DNA of 64,000 nucleotides from Paracoccaceae bacterium. GTDB taxonomy: Bacteria > Pseudomonadota > Alphaproteobacteria > Rhodobacterales > Rhodobacteraceae. The translations under genes were made by a program, and so were the position numbers. Below are positions 27,031 through 36,269 of this stretch, piece after piece (positions within the stretch are counted from its first letter, which is position 1; each line of letters starts with the position of its first letter). Below the pieces are notes generated by a model that was not told the origin of the DNA, did no database searches, and worked only from the letters and a program-made list of their open reading frames with translations. The DNA lies in contig WKFI01000005.1 of the NCBI GenBank assembly GCA_014872875.1, positions 558,001-622,000 on the forward strand. Direction: 5' to 3'.

Positions 27031-27618
27031 TCATGGTGCTACGGACTTGCGCACCATGTCCCAATAGATTGCTTCCACTTCATCCAGCGAAAGACGTCCA
27101 CCGGCGCGGTACCACGTGTTGACACCGGTCAGCATGGCAATGACCGCCAAGGTGGCGATCTTGGTATCGGGCACATGGAACTGCCCGGCCTCGACCCCTG
27201 CTTTCAGGATCGTCTCCAGAGCGTTTTCATACTGCCCCCGCAGGGCCTCGATCTCGGCAAAATTCTCGGGCGAGAGATTTCGCAGCTCCATGTAGGCAAT
27301 AAACACCTCTTCCGGCCGCTCCCGGTGAAACCGGATGTGAAAGCGGGTAAAGTGTCTCAGCTGCTCCAGCGGGCCTTCGGGACTCTCGCTTTCCTCCCAC
27401 GCGGTCAGAAGATCGACCATGTGGGTCTTCATCAGGCGAAACAGCATGCTTTGCTTGTCGGGGGTATAGTTGTACAAGGCTCCAGCCTGAACGCCCACCT
27501 CCTTGGCGATCTGCCGCATCGAAACGGCTGCATAGCCATGTTGGGCAAACAGTTTCAGCGCCGCCGCCTGGATGCGGGGGCCTGTGATATCCGAATGAGA
27601 TCCTTGGGTACGCGCCAT
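27031..27618 (-). CDS. TetR-family regulator
   Basis: 195 residues. The N-terminal helix-turn-helix is clear (ALKLFAQHGYAAVSMRQIAK, then VQAGALYNYTPDKQSM); the C-terminal ligand domain fits the family found in short-chain or acyl-CoA regulators. It is divergent from a lipoprotein gene 79 bases away, its most likely local target besides itself. The ATG is preceded directly by GAGGG, spaced closer than usual, so the true start could differ slightly. Confidence 0.88.
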   Translation of the reverse strand: MARTQGSHSDITGPRIQAAALKLFAQHGYAAVSMRQIAKEVGVQAGALYNYTPDKQSMLFRLMKTHMVDLLTAWEESESPEGPLEQLRHFTRFHIRFHRERPEEVFIAYMELRNLSPENFAEIEALRGQYENALETILKAGVEAGQFHVPDTKIATLAVIAMLTGVNTWYRAGGRLSLDEVEAIYWDMVRKSVAP

Positions 27619-27697
27619 CCCTCGACGTTATATGAACATTTGTTCAGATAAAAGCCCTGCTTGCATCGGCAGGGTACAGAAGGCATCAAGGCCTCAA

Positions 27698-28018
27698 ATG
27701 AACCGGAAGCTTGGCATGATCCGCACCACCCTGACCATATTTTCCGTGCTCTGTGCTGCTGTGCTTGCGACAGCCTGCACTCGCGTGCCCGAGATCGAAG
27801 CGCAAATTTCTCCGGAGCTCAAGAAAGCGTCTTATCCGACACTGCAACCACTCGATCAGTCTGTCGTGCCGCTGCCCTCTCCGCAACAAGCTGGGCAGGA
27901 AATTCAGGACAACCTCAATGCCCGTCGGGATCGATTGAAGCGCCGCGCCGCAGCGTTGGAAACTGCAGGTGTTGACGACGAATCGCGTGACCGGCTGGAG
28001 CAAGGGATCGACGGCTGA
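27698..28018 (+). CDS. Hypothetical lipoprotein
   Basis: 106 residues. A short signal sequence ends in the lipobox LATAC, so the mature protein would be lipid-anchored at Cys27. Two ATG codons, 27698 and 27716, each have an acceptable ribosome binding site; both give the same mature protein. The remainder is a helical, charged region (LNARRDRLKRRAAALE) with no recognised domain. It lies divergent from the TetR gene and 142 bases before hom. Confidence 0.72.
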   Translation: MNRKLGMIRTTLTIFSVLCAAVLATACTRVPEIEAQISPELKKASYPTLQPLDQSVVPLPSPQQAGQEIQDNLNARRDRLKRRAAALETAGVDDESRDRLEQGIDG

Positions 28019-28160
28019 CTGACCGGTGTATAGCACCGACGCCTTGGAAAGCTCGGTCTTCTGCTTTCCATGGCAGGTCCGGCGTTGCACGGCCCCTCTG
28101 AACCGGCTAATGCGAAACTCGAATTAGTCGAACACCCAAAACACACAAGGACCTCCAACC

Positions 28161-29447
28161 ATGTCTCAGCCCCTTCGTCTTGGTATCGCAGGTTTGGGCA
28201 CGGTCGGCATTGGCGTCGTCAAGATCATCCGCCGCCAGGCCGCCCTGTTGGAGGCGCGCACTGGCCGCCCTATCGAAATCGTGGCCGTCAGCGCCCGCGA
28301 CGCCTCCAAGGACCGAGGCGTTTCTCTCAGCGGCTATGCCTGGGAAACCGACCCGGTCGCACTGGCCAAACGCGACGATGTCGATGTGTTTGTGGAATTG
28401 ATGGGTGGCCATGAAGGCCCAGCCAAGGACGCGACCGAAGCGGCATTGGCCACCGGCAAGGATGTGGTCACTGCAAACAAGGCCCTGCTGGCCCACCATG
28501 GCCAAGCCCTTGCAGAAACAGCCGAAGCTGCTGGCAAGGTCATCCGGTTCGAAGCCGCCGTCGCGGGTGGTATCCCGGTGATCAAATCGCTGACCGAAGG
28601 GCTTGCGGGCAACGAAATCACCCGCGTGATGGGCGTGATGAACGGAACCTGCAACTATATCCTAACCCGGATGCAGGACGCCGGACTGCCCTACGACGAG
28701 GTGTTTGAGGAAGCCAACCAGCTGGGCTATCTCGAAGCCGATCCGAACCTGGATGTTGGCGGTATCGACGCAGGTCACAAGCTGTCCCTGCTGTCCTCGA
28801 TCGCCTTCGGCACCAAGGTGAATTTCGATGGGGTTGAACTGGAAGGGATCCAGCGGATTTCGATCGAGGATATCAACCAAGCGGCCAGCATGGGCTTCAA
28901 GATCAAGCTTCTGGGCGTCGCGCAACTGACCGGGCGCGGATTGGAGCAACGCATGTCGCCCTGCCTGGTGCCTGCTGACAGCCCGTTGGGTCAGCTTAAA
29001 GGCGGCACCAACATGGTGGTGATCGAAGGCGACGCGGTCGAACAGGTCGTGTTGCGGGGTCCGGGTGCTGGCGAAGGCCCCACCGCCAGCGCGGTTATGG
29101 GAGATGTCTGCGATCTGGCGCGTGGTTTCCGCGTCGCGACCTTTGGTCAACCGGCGGCAGGGCTGAAGGACGTACCGACCGCCAGCTCGAACTCGCCCGC
29201 ACCCTATTACCTGCGCACCAGTCTGCTGGACCGCCCGGGCGCCATGGCCAAGATCGCCACTGCCCTGGGCGATGCAGGCGTCAGCATCGACCGCATGCGT
29301 CAAACCCAGCACGACAGTTCCGAGGCCCCGGTGATCATCGTCACCCACAAGACACAGCGCCGCCAGCTGGAAGAAGCAATTGCTGCCATGCGCGCGTCGG
29401 ATGTGATGGCCAGCGAACCGGTTGCCCTGCGGATCGAAACAGTCTGA
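28161..29447 (+). CDS. hom: Homoserine dehydrogenase
   Basis: 428 residues, the monofunctional form. The N-terminal Rossmann motif LGIAGLGTVGIGVVKII, the central substrate domain (NGTCNYILTRM; LGYLEADPNLDVGGIDAGHK), and a C-terminal ACT domain from about residue 350 (YYLRTSLLDRPGAMAKIA) give the normal order. It reduces aspartate semialdehyde to homoserine for threonine and methionine. The ACT domain suggests threonine feedback. hom-glpX-recJ is a conserved Rhodobacterales order. Confidence 0.97.
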   Translation: MSQPLRLGIAGLGTVGIGVVKIIRRQAALLEARTGRPIEIVAVSARDASKDRGVSLSGYAWETDPVALAKRDDVDVFVELMGGHEGPAKDATEAALATGKDVVTANKALLAHHGQALAETAEAAGKVIRFEAAVAGGIPVIKSLTEGLAGNEITRVMGVMNGTCNYILTRMQDAGLPYDEVFEEANQLGYLEADPNLDVGGIDAGHKLSLLSSIAFGTKVNFDGVELEGIQRISIEDINQAASMGFKIKLLGVAQLTGRGLEQRMSPCLVPADSPLGQLKGGTNMVVIEGDAVEQVVLRGPGAGEGPTASAVMGDVCDLARGFRVATFGQPAAGLKDVPTASSNSPAPYYLRTSLLDRPGAMAKIATALGDAGVSIDRMRQTQHDSSEAPVIIVTHKTQRRQLEEAIAAMRASDVMASEPVALRIETV

Positions 29448-29599
29448 ACTCGACGGCGAGTTTTTGCAAACGCTTCGGGCCGGAATTCGAGATGAGTTCC
29501 GGTTTCGCCGCCCGATCACGGGTTTTAACGCAAACATGCTTGTGAACGCCCCCCTGGCTGCGCTAGAGGGGCAGAAACACACCATGCAAGGGTTTTTAC

Positions 29600-30562
29600 A
29601 TGTCGCCTCAAGCCGAATTTCATGACCGTATGCTTTCTTTGGGCTTGGCCCGTGTAGCCGAACAAGCGGCTCTGGCCTCGGCCAAGTTGGTTGGTCGCGG
29701 AGATGAAAAAGCCGCCGACCAGGCTGCTGTGAACGCCATGCGTGAGCAGCTGAACATGCTCGATATCGCCGGTGTTGTCGTGATCGGCGAAGGCGAACGT
29801 GACGAGGCCCCGATGCTGTATATCGGTGAGGAGGTCGGCACTGGTTCGGGACCGGGCGTGGATATCGCTCTGGATCCGCTTGAAGGGACGACGCTGACCG
29901 CCAAGGACATGCCCAACGCGCTGACCGTTATTGCCATGGGCCCGCGCGGCTCGATGCTGCACGCCCCGGACACCTACATGGACAAGCTGGCCATCGGTCC
30001 GGGTTACGAAGACGGCGTGGTGTCGCTGGACATGTCACCGGCCGAACGGGTTCGGGCGCTGGCCGCCGCCAAAGGCTGCGACGCGTCTGACATCACTGTT
30101 TGCATCCTGGAGCGTCCGCGCCACGAAGACATGATTGCCGAAGTGCGCTCGACCGGCGCTGCAATCCGGCTGATCACCGATGGCGACGTGGCCGGTGTCA
30201 TGCACTGCGCCGAAGCCGACGTGACCGGCATCGACATGTATATGGGCCAAGGTGGCGCGCCTGAGGGTGTGCTTGCCGCGGCAGCACTGAAATGCATGGG
30301 CGGCCAGATCTTTACCCGCCTGGTCTTCCGCAACGACGACGAACGCGCCCGTGCAGCCAAGGCCGGGATCACCGACCTGGACCGGATCTATTCGCGCGAC
30401 GAAATGGTTACACAGGACGTGATCTTTGCCGCCACCGGCGTGACCGGCGGCACCCTTGTGCCCGGCATCAAGCGTGAGCCCGGCTGGGTCGAAACCACCA
30501 CCCTGCTGATGCGTTCGAAAACCGGATCCGTGCGCCGCATGACCTACCGCACACCTGTGTGA
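29600..30562 (+). CDS. glpX: Fructose-1,6-bisphosphatase class II
   Basis: 320 residues. Motifs for the class II enzyme are all present: VVIGEGERDEAPML near residue 60, DIALDPLEGTT near residue 88 and GQGGAPEGVLAAAAL near residue 215, which bind metal and phosphate. It removes the 1-phosphate in gluconeogenesis. The 152-base gap after hom suggests a partly separate transcript. An RNA hairpin follows its stop. Confidence 0.96.
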   Translation: MSPQAEFHDRMLSLGLARVAEQAALASAKLVGRGDEKAADQAAVNAMREQLNMLDIAGVVVIGEGERDEAPMLYIGEEVGTGSGPGVDIALDPLEGTTLTAKDMPNALTVIAMGPRGSMLHAPDTYMDKLAIGPGYEDGVVSLDMSPAERVRALAAAKGCDASDITVCILERPRHEDMIAEVRSTGAAIRLITDGDVAGVMHCAEADVTGIDMYMGQGGAPEGVLAAAALKCMGGQIFTRLVFRNDDERARAAKAGITDLDRIYSRDEMVTQDVIFAATGVTGGTLVPGIKREPGWVETTTLLMRSKTGSVRRMTYRTPV

Positions 30563-30577
30563 ACCGCCTCGCCGGAA

Positions 30578-30653
30578 AGCGGCTTGCGCCGCTGCCTTTG
30601 GCAAGGATATTTTTAGCCAGATGAAGGGCCGGATCCCGTGTAAGGGTCCGGCC
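30578..30653 (+). other. Two hairpins between glpX and recJ
   Basis: The first hairpin (AGCGGC with a TTGC loop, 30578-30593) follows the glpX stop; the second (GGCCGGA and CCC paired to GGG and TCCGGCC, one bulged T, 30627-30653) ends 20 bases before the recJ start. Between them is the AT-rich phrase GGATATTTTTAGCC. No T-run follows either, so this looks like processing or attenuation structure rather than a plain terminator. Confidence 0.5.
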
Positions 30654-30673
30654 TTGGCATATGGGGGGAGAGC

Positions 30674-32416
30674 GTGAGTTTTCTGGGTGTTGAACAGTCC
30701 TTGACCGGACGGCGCTGGATCGGACCGGACATCGAAACCGAACGCGCGGCCGAAGCGATGGCACAGCAGACCTCTCTGCCTCTCGCCCTGTGTCAAGTTC
30801 TGGCGCGACGCGGCGTGCCCCCGCACGAGGCACAAGGGTTTCTGACACCCCAACTGAAGGACCTTCTGCCCGACCCTCGCCGCATGAAGGATATGGACGT
30901 GGCCGCCGCACGGTTCGTGCGCGCGGTGCAGAACCGCGAGCGGATCGCCGTTTTTGCCGATTATGACGTCGATGGCGGCAGCTCGGCGGCGCTGCTCCTG
31001 GTCTGGCTGCGGCAGACGGGGATTGCCGCGACGCTCTATGTGCCGGACCGGATCGACGAAGGCTATGGCCCGAACGAGGCCGCGATGGCAGATTTGGCGG
31101 CACATCATGATCTGATCATCTGCGTGGATTGCGGGACCCTGTCCCATGCGCCCATTGCAGCGGCCAAAGGCGCGGATGTGATCGTTCTGGATCACCACCT
31201 TGGGGGGGAAACCCTTCCTGATTGCGTGGCTGTGGTGAATCCGAACCGTCAGGATGAATCCGGCGATCTGGGCTATTTCTGTGCCGCCGGCGTCGTCTTC
31301 CTGATGCTGGTGGAAACCCGCCGCCAGATGCGTGAGGCGGGCCTGGGCACCGGCCCCGATCTCATGGCGCTCCTCGACCTGGTGGCATTGGCGACGGTTG
31401 CGGATGTTGCGCCCCTGATCGAGGCAAACCGCGCTCTTGTCCGCCAGGGGCTGAAGGTCATGGCGGGACGTCAGCGTCCTGGTCTGGTGGCACTGGCCGA
31501 TGTATCACGCATGGATGCCACGCCGGCCTCCTATCACTTGGGGTTCCTGTTAGGCCCACGGGTGAATGCGGGTGGGCGTATTGGCAAGGCCGATCTGGGC
31601 GCACGCCTGTTGGCCACCGATAATCCGCATGAAGCCGCAGCAATCGCTGAGCGGCTGGACCAGCTCAATACCGAACGGCGTGAGATCGAAAACGCCGTGC
31701 GCGCTGCTGCGATGGAGCAAGCGGAAGAGCGCGGACTGGACGCCCCGCTGGTCTGGGCGGCTGGCGAAGGCTGGCATCCCGGTGTTGTGGGAATCGTTGC
31801 ATCGCGCCTGAAGGAAGCAACCAACCGCCCCGCCATCGTCATTGGGCTGGACGGGGACGAAGGGAAGGGCTCGGGCCGTTCTGTCAGCGGCATCGACTTG
31901 GGTGCGTCGATCCAACGCCTGGCCGGGGAAGGCCTTCTATTGAAAGGCGGCGGGCACAAGATGGCCGCAGGTCTTACCGTGGCGCGGGATAAGCTGGAGC
32001 CCGCGATGGAACGGCTGGCGGCACTTCTGGCGAAACAGGGCGCGGACCAGCTGGGCGCCGCCGATTTGAAGCTGGACGGGATGCTGATGCCGCGCGCCGC
32101 CACCGTCGATCTGATCGAACAGATTGATCTGGCTGGCCCTTATGGCGCAGGTGCCCCTGCCCCACGCTATGTGCTGCCGGATCTTGCGGTCCGCTTTGCC
32201 AAAAGAGTCGGAGAATCGCACCTGAAACTCAGCCTGACGGACGGGATCGGCGGCGGTATCGACGCGATCTGTTTTGGCGCGTTCGACACCGCTCTGGGCC
32301 CGAAACTCAGCGATCATGGCGGTGCCCGGTTCCACTTTGCCGGGAGACTGGAAGTCAACACATGGGGCGGACGGCAATCCGTTCAATTGCGGCTGGAGGA
32401 TGCGGCCAACGCCTGA
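30674..32416 (+). CDS. recJ: Single-stranded-DNA-specific exonuclease RecJ
   Basis: 580 residues. The start is a GTG at 30674 with GGGGGGAG upstream. DHH-family motifs appear in order: ADYDVDGGSSAALL near residue 95, CVDCGT near residue 150, VLDHHLGG near residue 173 and the DHHA1 motif GKGSGRSVSGIDLG near residue 397. It degrades single-stranded DNA 5' to 3' in recombination and repair. Length and arrangement are typical for alphaproteobacteria. Confidence 0.96.
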   Translation: MSFLGVEQSLTGRRWIGPDIETERAAEAMAQQTSLPLALCQVLARRGVPPHEAQGFLTPQLKDLLPDPRRMKDMDVAAARFVRAVQNRERIAVFADYDVDGGSSAALLLVWLRQTGIAATLYVPDRIDEGYGPNEAAMADLAAHHDLIICVDCGTLSHAPIAAAKGADVIVLDHHLGGETLPDCVAVVNPNRQDESGDLGYFCAAGVVFLMLVETRRQMREAGLGTGPDLMALLDLVALATVADVAPLIEANRALVRQGLKVMAGRQRPGLVALADVSRMDATPASYHLGFLLGPRVNAGGRIGKADLGARLLATDNPHEAAAIAERLDQLNTERREIENAVRAAAMEQAEERGLDAPLVWAAGEGWHPGVVGIVASRLKEATNRPAIVIGLDGDEGKGSGRSVSGIDLGASIQRLAGEGLLLKGGGHKMAAGLTVARDKLEPAMERLAALLAKQGADQLGAADLKLDGMLMPRAATVDLIEQIDLAGPYGAGAPAPRYVLPDLAVRFAKRVGESHLKLSLTDGIGGGIDAICFGAFDTALGPKLSDHGGARFHFAGRLEVNTWGGRQSVQLRLEDAANA

Positions 32417-32506
32417 ACCGGCGCCCGGAATTTTTCTGCGCCCCAATTGCATTTTGGACTTGCGGCATATCCCGGGATTGCCTAAACAGCCGCTCACCGA
32501 CACAGT

Positions 32507-32581
32507 GGCCCGTTCGTCTATCGGTTAGGACGCCAGGTTTTCAACCTGGAAAGAGGGGTTCGATTCCCCTACGGGCTGCCA
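32507..32581 (+). tRNA. tRNA-Glu (anticodon TTC)
   Basis: A complete cloverleaf can be drawn. The acceptor stem GGCCCGT pairs with ACGGGCT (G1-U72 wobble). The anticodon arm is CCAGG, loop TTTTCAA, CCTGG, giving TTC. The T arm contains GGTTCGATTCC. The CCA end is encoded. It lies between recJ and the hemerythrin gene. Confidence 0.97.
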
Positions 32582-32712
32582 CTTCTCCCAAAAAACACAG
32601 CTTGAATGGTACCCGCCGAAGCGCGCAGTTGTCGCTGCACAAGTGCTGTGCATCCATGGGCCTCTCGGTCATGACCCTCTACTCCTATGTCTGTCGTGAA
32701 AGGAGTAAGCTC

Positions 32713-33279
32713 ATGCTTGATACATATCCCATGCGGACCGATGCCATGCCCTGCGAGATGCAGATCTTGCTCGACAAATACCCGCGCGACAGTTGGGAAG
32801 CTCACCCCGGCTTCAAGGCCAAGACACAACAATGGCTCAGCGCACATCAGTTGTTCCGGCATTTGGCGGAACGGATGCGGACGGATGCCGAAGCCTATCT
32901 GGATCGCAGCCTGCCACCTGGGGAATATGCCACGCGATTGTCGCGTTTCGGCAATGCTCTGGTCGGGAACCTGCATGGCCACCACACCTGGGAGGATCGG
33001 AGCTATTTCCCGGAACTGTCCAAGGCCGATCCGCGTTTTGATGACGGTCTGCAAGTGCTGGAAAAGGATCACGCTGATCTGGACCTGATTCTGGATGAAT
33101 TCACGCGAACGGCCAATCGGGCCATAAAACTGATTCACCTGGATGAACCTCAGGCCCAGCCGGAAATCGGCACTCTGCACATGGCCTCACAAACCATAGA
33201 AGCTTTTCTGGCCCGCCATCTGAGCGATGAAGAAGAACTTGCCGTGCCGATTATTCTGCACCACCGTCTGAGAGGATGA
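32713..33279 (+). CDS. Hemerythrin-domain protein
   Basis: 188 residues from the ATG at 32713, with AAAGGAG seven bases upstream; an earlier in-frame start adds no family sequence. A four-helix hemerythrin fold is suggested by HGHHTWEDRSYFPEL, LEKDHADLDLILDEF and ARHLSDEEELAVPI, which supply His and Glu ligands for a di-iron or oxygen-sensing site. The glutathione transferase gene begins 10 bases later, so they form an operon. The role is likely iron or oxidant handling. Confidence 0.85.
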   Translation: MLDTYPMRTDAMPCEMQILLDKYPRDSWEAHPGFKAKTQQWLSAHQLFRHLAERMRTDAEAYLDRSLPPGEYATRLSRFGNALVGNLHGHHTWEDRSYFPELSKADPRFDDGLQVLEKDHADLDLILDEFTRTANRAIKLIHLDEPQAQPEIGTLHMASQTIEAFLARHLSDEEELAVPIILHHRLRG

Positions 33280-33289
33280 GGCAACACCA

Positions 33290-34312
33290 ATGACCGACCG
33301 TTCGAAACAGGAAGACCAATCGAACGCGGCCACCCGCCGCGCGCAAGGAGAGTTTGTGCGCGGCGTCAGCGGCCACAGGCATCGGATCGGTGATCCCGAT
33401 TTCCCCGCTGCGCCGGGGCGGTATCACCTGTTTGTAGCCCTGAACTGTCCATGGTGTCACCGCGTCACCCTGGCCCGTAATGTGCTCGGGTTGCAGTCAG
33501 GAGTGTCGATGGACGTGGCTTTTCCCAACCGGACAGAAGACACAGACCCGGCGGGCCCCAACCTGTGGCAGTTCGCGCCCGAAGGCGTTGCCTCGCTGAC
33601 GCGCACGACATTACCGGAATGCACGGCTGAAACAGGCACTGGGCAGAATTTCCGACTGGTGCGCGACATCTATGCGGCCGAAGGCTCAGACGAACGGTCC
33701 GTGCCGCTCCTCTACGACAAACATTCAAATCGAATTGTCAGCAATGAAAGTGCCGAAATCATTCGCATGCTTGACCAATACGCTAGCTCCCTGGGCAGCA
33801 CGACACCGACCGAAATGCGTTCGCGTCTCTACCCCGATGAACCCGCATTGCAAGCCAGCATCAACGAGTTGAACCAACGGATTTACATCGACATCAACAA
33901 CGGTGCTTACAAGGCTGGTTTTTCATCGGACCAAACTGTGTACGAGGTTGCCTTTGCTGCCTATTTCGACTCCCTGTCCTGGCTGGAGACCCTCCTGGCA
34001 AGCGATGACCGGCCCTTCCTGACCGGCGAGGCATTCACCGAAGCCGATCTTCGCCTGTTTCCGACGCTCTACCGGCATGATCCGGTCTATTATCTGCGCA
34101 TGAAGCTGAACGGTGCACGCATACTTGATTATCCGCATCTTTGGCGTTGGCTGTGTCGCGTCTATGCCCTGCCCGGTGTGGCCGACAGCAGCGCTCTGAC
34201 CCATTGTCGGCAGGGCTATTTCGGACGCAGCTGGAACGGAACTGTCCCTTTGGGACCGTTTCGACCCATGCCTTATCCCGAAGCTTACAAACATCCTGAC
34301 TTGGCCGAGTAA
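33290..34312 (+). CDS. Glutathione S-transferase, glutathionyl-hydroquinone reductase type
   Basis: 340 residues. The N-terminal thioredoxin fold has the catalytic motif LNCPWCHRVTLARN, in which the first Cys is nucleophilic, and the C-terminal all-helical domain has FLTGEAFTEADLRLFPTL and the GYF segment before the end (CRQGYFGRSW). These are the marks of the Xi-class YqjG/ECM4 enzymes, which reduce glutathionyl-hydroquinones. It is coupled to the hemerythrin gene. Its substrate within the class cannot be fixed. Confidence 0.9.
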   Translation: MTDRSKQEDQSNAATRRAQGEFVRGVSGHRHRIGDPDFPAAPGRYHLFVALNCPWCHRVTLARNVLGLQSGVSMDVAFPNRTEDTDPAGPNLWQFAPEGVASLTRTTLPECTAETGTGQNFRLVRDIYAAEGSDERSVPLLYDKHSNRIVSNESAEIIRMLDQYASSLGSTTPTEMRSRLYPDEPALQASINELNQRIYIDINNGAYKAGFSSDQTVYEVAFAAYFDSLSWLETLLASDDRPFLTGEAFTEADLRLFPTLYRHDPVYYLRMKLNGARILDYPHLWRWLCRVYALPGVADSSALTHCRQGYFGRSWNGTVPLGPFRPMPYPEAYKHPDLAE

Positions 34313-34399
34313 TCTGCTGTGCGAAAAATTTCGCGTTATCCTTCATTTTGGGGTTGAAGCCCCCGGCCGGAAGCCGTATCTCCCGCTCACCAACAGGAT

Positions 34400-34474
34400 G
34401 CGGGCGTAGCTCAGGGGTAGAGCGTTACCTTGCCAAGGTAAATGTCGTGAGTTCGAATCTCATCGCCCGCTCCA
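34400..34474 (+). tRNA. tRNA-Gly (anticodon GCC)
   Basis: The acceptor GCGGGCG pairs with CGCCCGC. The anticodon arm TTACC, loop TTGCCAA, GGTAA gives anticodon GCC. A GTTCGAATC T loop and an encoded CCA complete the gene. It lies in the gap between the glutathione transferase gene and pepT. Confidence 0.97.
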
Positions 34475-34652
34475 ATTGGTCTCTTCCAAAATTCGGATAG
34501 CCCTCCATACAAGGGTTCGGTGAGACGCCGGAAGTTGTTCATTTTGGCGCGTCACGCGTTCTGGGCTGCGACGTAACCCGCCGGTCGTGAACTGCCTGAC
34601 TTGACCTCCCTTCACCGACGCGCTTTCTTCTGCGCAAATGCAGGAGCCCCCG

Positions 34653-35897
34653 ATGCAGACCCAATTCGACGCTGAACTTCAGGACCGCTTGGTTCGATAC
34701 GCCGCTATCGACAGTCAGAGCGACGAAAACTCGCCCGCCTCACCCAGTACGAATATCCAGTTCGACATGCTGAACCTGCTGCGCGAAGAATTGACCGCGA
34801 TCGGCGCGCAGGATGTGGAATTGACCAAGTACGGCGTGGTCCTGGCAACGATCCCCGGTACGGCCGAGGGCCCGACCATAGGCTTCCTCGCGCATGTGGA
34901 CACGGCCCCCCAGTTCAATGCAACCGGTGTCAAACCACGGGTGATCAAAGGTTACAATGGTGGCGACATCACCTTCCCCGACGATCCGGGGCTTGTGCTG
35001 TCACCCGCCGAATATCCCTATCTGGCGACCAAACGTGGACATGATCTGGTAACGGCTTCCGGCACCACGCTTTTGGGCGCCGATGACAAGGCTGGAGTTG
35101 CCATCCTGATGACCATGGCGCGCCATCTGATCGAAAACCCCGACATCAAACGTGGTCCAATTCGCATCGCCTTCACCCCGGACGAAGAAATCGGCCGCGG
35201 CGTGACCGAACCATTGCCCGGCGATCTGAAAGCCGACTTCGCCTATACTCTCGACGGCGGGGCATTGGGCGAAGTGGAGTATGAAAGCTTCAGTGCCGAC
35301 CGCGCCATTGTCCGGGTCACCGGTGTATCGATCCATCCCGGTCTCGCGAAAGACAAGATGGTGAATGCCGCGCATCTGGCCTCCAAAATCATACAGACTC
35401 TGCCCCAGGCCACGATGACCCCGGAAACCACCGGTGACCGGGACGGCTTCCTGCATGTGACAGACATGTTGGGCGGCGCGGCTGAAATGGAGATCCGTTT
35501 GATCCTGCGCGATTTCGAGCTGGAGGGGCTTGAGGCCAAGGGCACACTGCTGCGCCAAGTCTGCGACGCGGTGCAAGCCAGTGAGCCGCGCGCCCAAATC
35601 AGCTGCGAGATCTATCCGCAATATCGCAACATGCGCTATTGGCTAGAAAAGGACATGACCCCGGTGGACCTGGCTCGGCGGGCCTGCGCCGAACATGGCG
35701 TCGACGTAATCTCCGATCCGATCCGCGGGGGTACGGACGGCTCTCGCCTGACGGAAATGGGTATCCCCTGTCCCAATATCTTCACTGGCATGCAGTGCAT
35801 CCACGGCCCGCTGGAATGGATTTCCGTCCAGGACATGGCCAAGGCAACCGAAGTCTGCCTGACCCTCAGTCAATTGGCCGCTACATCAGACGCCTGA
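34653..35897 (+). CDS. pepT: Peptidase T (tripeptidase)
   Basis: 414 residues from the ATG at 34653 (GGAG six bases upstream). Zinc-site residues of the M20B family appear in order: FLAHVDTAPQF near residue 76, LLGADDKAG near residue 137, TPDEEIGRG near residue 172, TLDGG near residue 195, and the C-terminal RGGTDGSRLTEMGIPCPNI. It removes the N-terminal residue of tripeptides in the cytosol. It is a single gene behind tRNA-Gly. Confidence 0.95.
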   Translation: MQTQFDAELQDRLVRYAAIDSQSDENSPASPSTNIQFDMLNLLREELTAIGAQDVELTKYGVVLATIPGTAEGPTIGFLAHVDTAPQFNATGVKPRVIKGYNGGDITFPDDPGLVLSPAEYPYLATKRGHDLVTASGTTLLGADDKAGVAILMTMARHLIENPDIKRGPIRIAFTPDEEIGRGVTEPLPGDLKADFAYTLDGGALGEVEYESFSADRAIVRVTGVSIHPGLAKDKMVNAAHLASKIIQTLPQATMTPETTGDRDGFLHVTDMLGGAAEMEIRLILRDFELEGLEAKGTLLRQVCDAVQASEPRAQISCEIYPQYRNMRYWLEKDMTPVDLARRACAEHGVDVISDPIRGGTDGSRLTEMGIPCPNIFTGMQCIHGPLEWISVQDMAKATEVCLTLSQLAATSDA

Positions 35898-35940
35898 GCG
35901 ATCACGCCATTCTTTGTGTAATAGGATGCACGCACCTTTG

Positions 35941-35967
35941 TTTTGGAGGATCAAAGATCCTCTAAAA
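35941..35967 (+). terminator. Inverted repeat after pepT
   Basis: Perfect stem TTTTGGAGGATC/GATCCTCTAAAA (one G-U pair) with a three-base AAA loop, 44 bases after the pepT stop. It is AT-rimmed and symmetric, so it could end transcription in either direction, though no long T-run follows on the plus strand. Confidence 0.5.
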
Positions 35968-36106
35968 CCCATCGGGCTTGGCATCCGAGGAAAAAAAAGG
36001 GCACTGCCCCTCCCCGTCCACTCCTCCCGATGTGCGTTTTTTTTCAAGTGGTGTTTTCAACCACAAGGAAAAGCACCCTTTAAATACACCATGTTTTTTC
36101 CAGATT

Positions 36107-36175
36107 GCAGCGCCGCAGGCGCTGCCGGGCCCAACACTTTGAAGGCGCGTCAGCGCATGACAAAGGGGCGGGAGC
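36107..36175 (-). repeat. Dispersed two-hairpin repeat, copy A
   Basis: Read on the minus strand it begins GCTCCCGCCCCTTTGTC, has a small GCGC hairpin, then GTTGGGCC followed by GCAGCGCC and GGCGCTGC, which pair across a TGC loop. It shares the box order with copies B, C and D. It is the only copy lying upstream of a co-directional gene rather than past a gene end. Confidence 0.75.
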
Positions 36176-36269
36176 CCACTGTGCTGATCGGGTAAAGCAC
36201 ATTTGAACGGGTCTTTCCCCTGCTGCGGAACCTGCTAGATTGGCGCAGAAATCAGTTCAGGACCCGTTC

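Larger units (their letters stand above)
35898..36269. other. Long intergenic region pepT / DUF4177 gene
   Basis: 372 bases without a convincing gene. It holds a 12-pair inverted repeat at 35941-35967 (GAGGATC/GATCCTC with AAA loop and TTTT/AAAA flanks), a short minus-strand hairpin with eight T residues at about 35991-36009, several runs of T, and one copy of the dispersed repeat (36107-36175). Confidence 0.6.
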
